Source: Pseudolabrys sp.
Lineage (GTDB): Bacteria > Pseudomonadota > Alphaproteobacteria > Rhizobiales > Xanthobacteraceae
Assembly: GCA_029945495.1 (NCBI GenBank)
Contig: JAQSCR010000591.1
Location: 1 to 8,181 of the forward strand
Length of the DNA stretch: 8,181 nt
Direction: 5' to 3'
The translations under genes and the position numbers were made by a program. Below are positions 6,312 to 8,181 of the stretch, in pieces. The notes beneath the pieces are model-generated. The model was not told the origin of the DNA. It ran no database searches and saw nothing but the letters and a program-made list of their open reading frames with translations. The first letter of the stretch is position 1. Each line of letters begins with the position of its first letter.

Positions 6312-7139
6312 TTAGGCGAAGCCAAACAGCCGGCGTGGGGTCTCCAGAAACAACGCGCGGCGGTCGGAAAAGTTCGGAAATAGCCGTTCGACCAGTTCGA
6401 CCAGCGGGCCGTAATCCTGCCGTTCCGGCGCCCGCAGATAGGGCCAGTCCGACGCCCACAGACAATGCTCGAGCGTGAAGGCATCGACCACCGCGCGCAC
6501 ATAGGGCCAGCAGTCCTCGAACGGATAGCCCCGTTGCGAGTATTTCGAATAGCCGGACAGTTTGACGTTGACGCGTTGGGTCGTGGCGAGTTGCAGCAAT
6601 GCCTTGAAGCCCGGTTGATCGAGCCCGGCCGATGGCGTCGGGCGGCCGAGATGGTCGATCAGCACCTTGACCGGGATGGTCTCGATCCACGGCACATACA
6701 TCAACAGCTGGTCGTGCTCGCTCTGAATCTGCATGAACATGTCGAGCTCGGCCAGCTTGCGGATCAGCGGCTCGGCGACTTTGTAATAGTCATTGCCGTG
6801 AAACGTCGGGTTGAACGCGGCACCTACAATGCCTTGGCTCTTCAGCGCGCGCAGGTCGTCGAGGCTGGCGTCGAAGGCAATGATGGCGACGCCCTTGAGG
6901 CGGTCTTTATCCCGCGCGATGGCGTCGAGCATGCATCTGTTGTCGCTGCCGTAACCGGAATTCGGCTGCACCAGCAAAGAGTGGCTGACGCCATAGGTGT
7001 TCATCACGGTGCGCAATTGCGCGGCGGTGCCGATTTCCTGTCCGGACGGTTTGTAGGCGATGGCCGGGTCATAGGGAAAACGCGCCGGATCGAACACGTG
7101 GGTATGACAATCGATCTTGGGTTCGTGGAAAATAGTCAT
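6312..7139 (-). CDS. Amidohydrolase-family metal hydrolase (2-pyrone-4,6-dicarboxylate hydrolase-like)
   Basis: A 275-residue TIM-barrel hydrolase of the Amidohydrolase_2 group. Visible metal and active-site motifs are the HxH of IDCHTHVFD (His12, His14) on the first strand, IDHLGRP with His163, the VKLSGYSKYS segment (192-201), and ASDWPYLR with Asp231, the conserved general acid/base at the end of strand 8. This pattern fits the family containing 2-pyrone-4,6-dicarboxylate hydrolase (LigI) and related lactonases, which open cyclic esters from aromatic breakdown. The exact substrate is unknown and could be another lactone or a decarboxylation substrate. The gene is transcribed away from the globin, and its start (ATG complement at 7137-7139) lacks a strong ribosome binding site. 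It points towards the aromatic operon but is not part of it; a shared pathway is plausible but unproven. Confidence 0.85.
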   Translation of the reverse strand: MTIFHEPKIDCHTHVFDPARFPYDPAIAYKPSGQEIGTAAQLRTVMNTYGVSHSLLVQPNSGYGSDNRCMLDAIARDKDRLKGVAIIAFDASLDDLRALKSQGIVGAAFNPTFHGNDYYKVAEPLIRKLAELDMFMQIQSEHDQLLMYVPWIETIPVKVLIDHLGRPTPSAGLDQPGFKALLQLATTQRVNVKLSGYSKYSQRGYPFEDCWPYVRAVVDAFTLEHCLWASDWPYLRAPERQDYGPLVELVERLFPNFSDRRALFLETPRRLFGFA

Positions 7140-7213
7140 CGGTTGTCGATTCCGTTGTCGCCTTGTCTCTTCTTAGCGTCTGGGGCCGCGTTTGGAAAAC
7201 CGCGCCGTCGCTC

Positions 7214-7229
7214 TGGCATGGTCCTTGCT
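7214..7229 (+). promoter_or_regulatory. Sigma-54 (-24/-12) promoter of the globin gene
   Basis: The sequence TGGCATGGTCCTTGCT matches the core sigma-54 consensus TGGCAYG-N4-TTGCW at every defined position, with GG at 7215-7216 and GC at 7227-7228 separated by the required ten bases. Transcription would begin near 7240, giving a leader of about 29 bases with a GGAGAG ribosome binding site. Sigma-54 promoters need an enhancer-binding activator such as NtrC or NorR; which one acts here is not visible. Confidence 0.75.
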
Positions 7230-7257
7230 GCATTTGCGAACAGGCAGACAACACTAT

Positions 7258-7263
7258 GGAGAG
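7258..7263 (+). promoter_or_regulatory. Ribosome binding site deciding the globin start
   Basis: GGAGAG lies five bases before the ATG at 7269. With the upstream sigma-54 promoter it fixes the globin start at 7269, although the same frame is open from 6465; that upstream part runs antisense through the amidohydrolase and is not coding. Confidence 0.65.
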
Positions 7264-7268
7264 CCGGC

Positions 7269-7700
7269 ATGACTCCCGAACAAGTGACGATGGTGCAGGA
7301 AAGCTTCAAGAAGGTCGTCCCGATCGCCGGCACCGCCGCCGATCTGTTCTACGGACGTCTGTTCGAGATCGCGCCCGAGGTGCGCCCGCTGTTTCCGGAA
7401 GACCTCAGGGAGCAGAAGAAGAAATTGATCGGCATGCTCGCCACCGCGGTCACCAATCTGCACCAGGTCGAGAAGATCATCCCTGCCGTGGAGGATCTGG
7501 GCCGGCGTCACGTCGCCTACGGCGTTACCGCCAAACAGTACGAGCCGGTCGGCGCGGCGCTGCTCTGGACCCTGGAGAAGGGCCTCGGCGACGAATTCAC
7601 GCCGCCACTAAAAGCGGCATGGACCGAGACCTACATGACCCTGGCGGGTGTGATGCAGAATGCCGCAGCCGGCGCATCGGCGCCGAAACCGGCCGCATAA
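7269..7700 (+). CDS. Single-domain bacterial haemoglobin (globin, Vitreoscilla/Bjgb type)
   Basis: A 143-residue globin of the same kind as Vitreoscilla haemoglobin and the globin half of flavohaemoglobins. By hand alignment, the proximal haem ligand is His81 (in GRRHVAYGV), TyrB10 is Tyr28 (in DLFYGRLFEIAPEVRPLF), the E7 position is Gln49, and Tyr91 (in KQYEPVG) matches the tyrosine that hydrogen-bonds the proximal histidine. There is no FAD/NAD reductase domain, so an outside reductase would be needed for NO dioxygenation. The C-terminal tail is Ala/Pro-rich. Such globins bind O2 and NO; the related Bjgb of Bradyrhizobium diazoefficiens is linked to nitrate assimilation and NO detoxification. 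The sigma-54 promoter and the NasT-like gene next door suggest the same setting here. Family assignment is firm; the role is inferred. Confidence 0.9.
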   Translation: MTPEQVTMVQESFKKVVPIAGTAADLFYGRLFEIAPEVRPLFPEDLREQKKKLIGMLATAVTNLHQVEKIIPAVEDLGRRHVAYGVTAKQYEPVGAALLWTLEKGLGDEFTPPLKAAWTETYMTLAGVMQNAAAGASAPKPAA

Positions 7701-7746
7701 CGGGCGTTAACCGACCGAATCGGCCGTATTGCCGGAACGTTAGGCA

Positions 7747-7762
7747 TGGAATGGCTCTTGCA
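7747..7762 (+). promoter_or_regulatory. Sigma-54 (-24/-12) promoter of the NasT-like gene
   Basis: TGGAATGGCTCTTGCA has GG at 7748-7749 and GC at 7760-7761 with ten bases between them, and differs from TGGCAYG-N4-TTGCW at only one core position (A instead of C at 7750). It lies in the 121-base gap (7701-7821) after the globin. Transcription would start near 7773, which excludes the in-frame ATG at 7762 as the translation start. Confidence 0.65.
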
Positions 7763-7799
7763 TGGCAACCGTGCGGGAACGCTTGGCATTTGACCGGGC

Positions 7800-7816
7800 G
7801 CCTCACATAACGAGGC
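7800..7816 (+). other. Leader hairpin covering the NasT-like gene's ribosome binding site
   Basis: GCCTC (7800-7804) can pair perfectly with GAGGC (7812-7816) around a seven-base loop (ACATAAC). The right arm contains GAGG (7812-7815), the only good ribosome binding site for the GTG at 7822, six bases downstream. The stem is short but could mask the site in the mRNA leader. Confidence 0.4.
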
Positions 7817-7821
7817 ACATC

Positions 7822-8181
7822 GTGGAGATTCTGCAATTGGCTGAGACGCGTAAGGGTTCGGATTCGTCAAGTCAGGGCTCGCAGCCGCAGGGCGGGCAAC
7901 GCGATTCCTCGCTCAAGATCGCCATTGTCGATGAAAGCCCGATCCGCGCCGCGATCCTCGAGGACGGGTTGCGCGAGGCCGGCTTCACCCAGGTCGAGCG
8001 CATTGCCGAAACCCACAACCTGCTGGTCCGCATCTACGCGATGGACCCGGACGTCATCCTGATCGATCTGGAAAGCCCGTCGCGCGACATGCTCGAGCAG
8101 ATGTTCCAGATGAGCCGCGCGGTGAAGCGTCCGGTGGCGATGTTCGTCGACCAGAGCGACACCGCTTCGATCCAGGCGGCG
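7822..8181 (+). CDS. nasT: NasT-like response regulator of the AmiR/NasT (ANTAR) family (3' partial)
   Basis: The first 120 codons of a gene that continues past the right edge. After a Ser/Gln/Gly-rich leader of about 30 residues comes a receiver domain beginning LKIAIVDESPIRAAILEDGL (31-50), then YAMDPDVILIDLESPSRDML with Asp82 at the phosphoacceptor position, and RPVAMFVDQSD. This is the characteristic NasT sequence style; the acidic pocket has Asp37-Glu38 rather than a paired Asp. NasT proteins end in an RNA-binding ANTAR domain (off the window) and relieve termination in the leader of nitrate-assimilation operons when their partner NasS binds nitrate or nitrite. I chose GTG 7822 because of GAGG six bases upstream and the sigma-54 promoter at 7747-7762; the alternative ATG at 7762 sits inside that promoter. 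A NasS/NrtA-like gene is expected downstream. The symbol rests on family resemblance. Confidence 0.82.
   Translation, partial: MEILQLAETRKGSDSSSQGSQPQGGQRDSSLKIAIVDESPIRAAILEDGLREAGFTQVERIAETHNLLVRIYAMDPDVILIDLESPSRDMLEQMFQMSRAVKRPVAMFVDQSDTASIQAA

Larger units (their letters stand above)
7140..7268. promoter_or_regulatory. Divergent intergenic region between amidohydrolase and globin
   Basis: This 129-base gap separates two divergent genes. It contains the sigma-54 promoter and ribosome binding site of the globin on the plus strand. I could not define a promoter for the amidohydrolase on the minus strand. Near the amidohydrolase start GTTGTCG occurs twice (7142-7148 and 7154-7160, 12 bases apart) and TTGTC a third time at 7163; this is too weak to name a site. 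I found no clear NtrC-type GCAC-GTGC palindrome here. Confidence 0.5.

Noticed and set aside
6003..6383. Plus-strand open frame of 126 codons
   Set aside because: It overlaps the minus-strand 68-aa gene, which has a strong ribosome binding site, and extends through the repeat-bearing gap; no motif or good start signal supports it.
6966..7031. Scattered TGCACC and GGTGC half-sites that could suggest NtrC enhancer binding
   Set aside because: They lie within the amidohydrolase coding region and do not form a properly spaced palindrome.
6465..7268. Long N-terminal extension of the globin frame
   Set aside because: It runs antisense through the amidohydrolase and crosses the sigma-54 promoter; the globin fold begins at 7269.
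7711..7734. Possible terminator after the globin (CCGA/TCGG and CGGC/GCCG stems)
   Set aside because: The stems are four bases, mutually exclusive and not followed by a T run, so chance is the simpler explanation.
7163..7810. Plus-strand open frame of 215 codons overlapping the globin
   Set aside because: Out-of-frame, Arg-rich shadow of the globin gene.

Overview
The window is GC-rich, with G or C at most third codon positions. Its gene types (a CoxL-like molybdenum hydroxylase, an aromatic-acid CoA ligase, a RidA-like protein, a stand-alone globin, a NasT-type ANTAR regulator and a short R/A/E-rich protein) resemble those of a metabolically versatile alphaproteobacterium of the order Hyphomicrobiales (Bradyrhizobium/Rhodopseudomonas/Pseudolabrys-like). 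This assignment is an inference from protein style, not from a marker gene.

Positions 1-5968 (+ strand) look like one catabolic operon: a MarR-family regulator (its 5' end lies off the left edge), an acyl-CoA dehydrogenase, a benzoate/2-aminobenzoate-type CoA ligase, a RidA-family protein and a CoxL/xanthine-dehydrogenase-type molybdopterin subunit. The first four genes overlap or are 1-7 bases apart; the fifth follows after 49 bases with its own ribosome binding site. The ligase would make an aromatic acyl-CoA, the dehydrogenase would act on a CoA thioester, and the RidA-like protein may handle an enamine/imine intermediate. A MarR repressor that senses the acid or its CoA ester would fit. 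2-aminobenzoate (anthranilate) is the best guess for the substrate but is not proven. The ring-attacking enzyme is not in the window.

Positions 5969-7139 carry two minus-strand genes convergent to the operon: an amidohydrolase of the 2-pyrone-4,6-dicarboxylate hydrolase type and, downstream of it, a 68-residue protein of unknown function. The 114-base gap between them is AT-rich and contains a small array of repeats.

Positions 7140-8181 look like a nitrogen-control region. A single-domain haemoglobin and the start of a NasT-like (AmiR/NasT, ANTAR) regulator each have a strong match to a sigma-54 (-24/-12) promoter upstream; the one before the globin is a full match to the core consensus. This suggests nitrogen-limitation control of a nitrate-assimilation/NO-handling module that continues past the right edge.

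I found no tRNA, rRNA, CRISPR array, insertion sequence or phage gene. The contents are mostly recognisable families. The points most worth a second look are the two sigma-54 promoters, a RidA-like protein lacking the catalytic arginine, a molybdenum hydroxylase large subunit without its partner subunits, and a hairpin that covers the ribosome binding site of the NasT-like gene.
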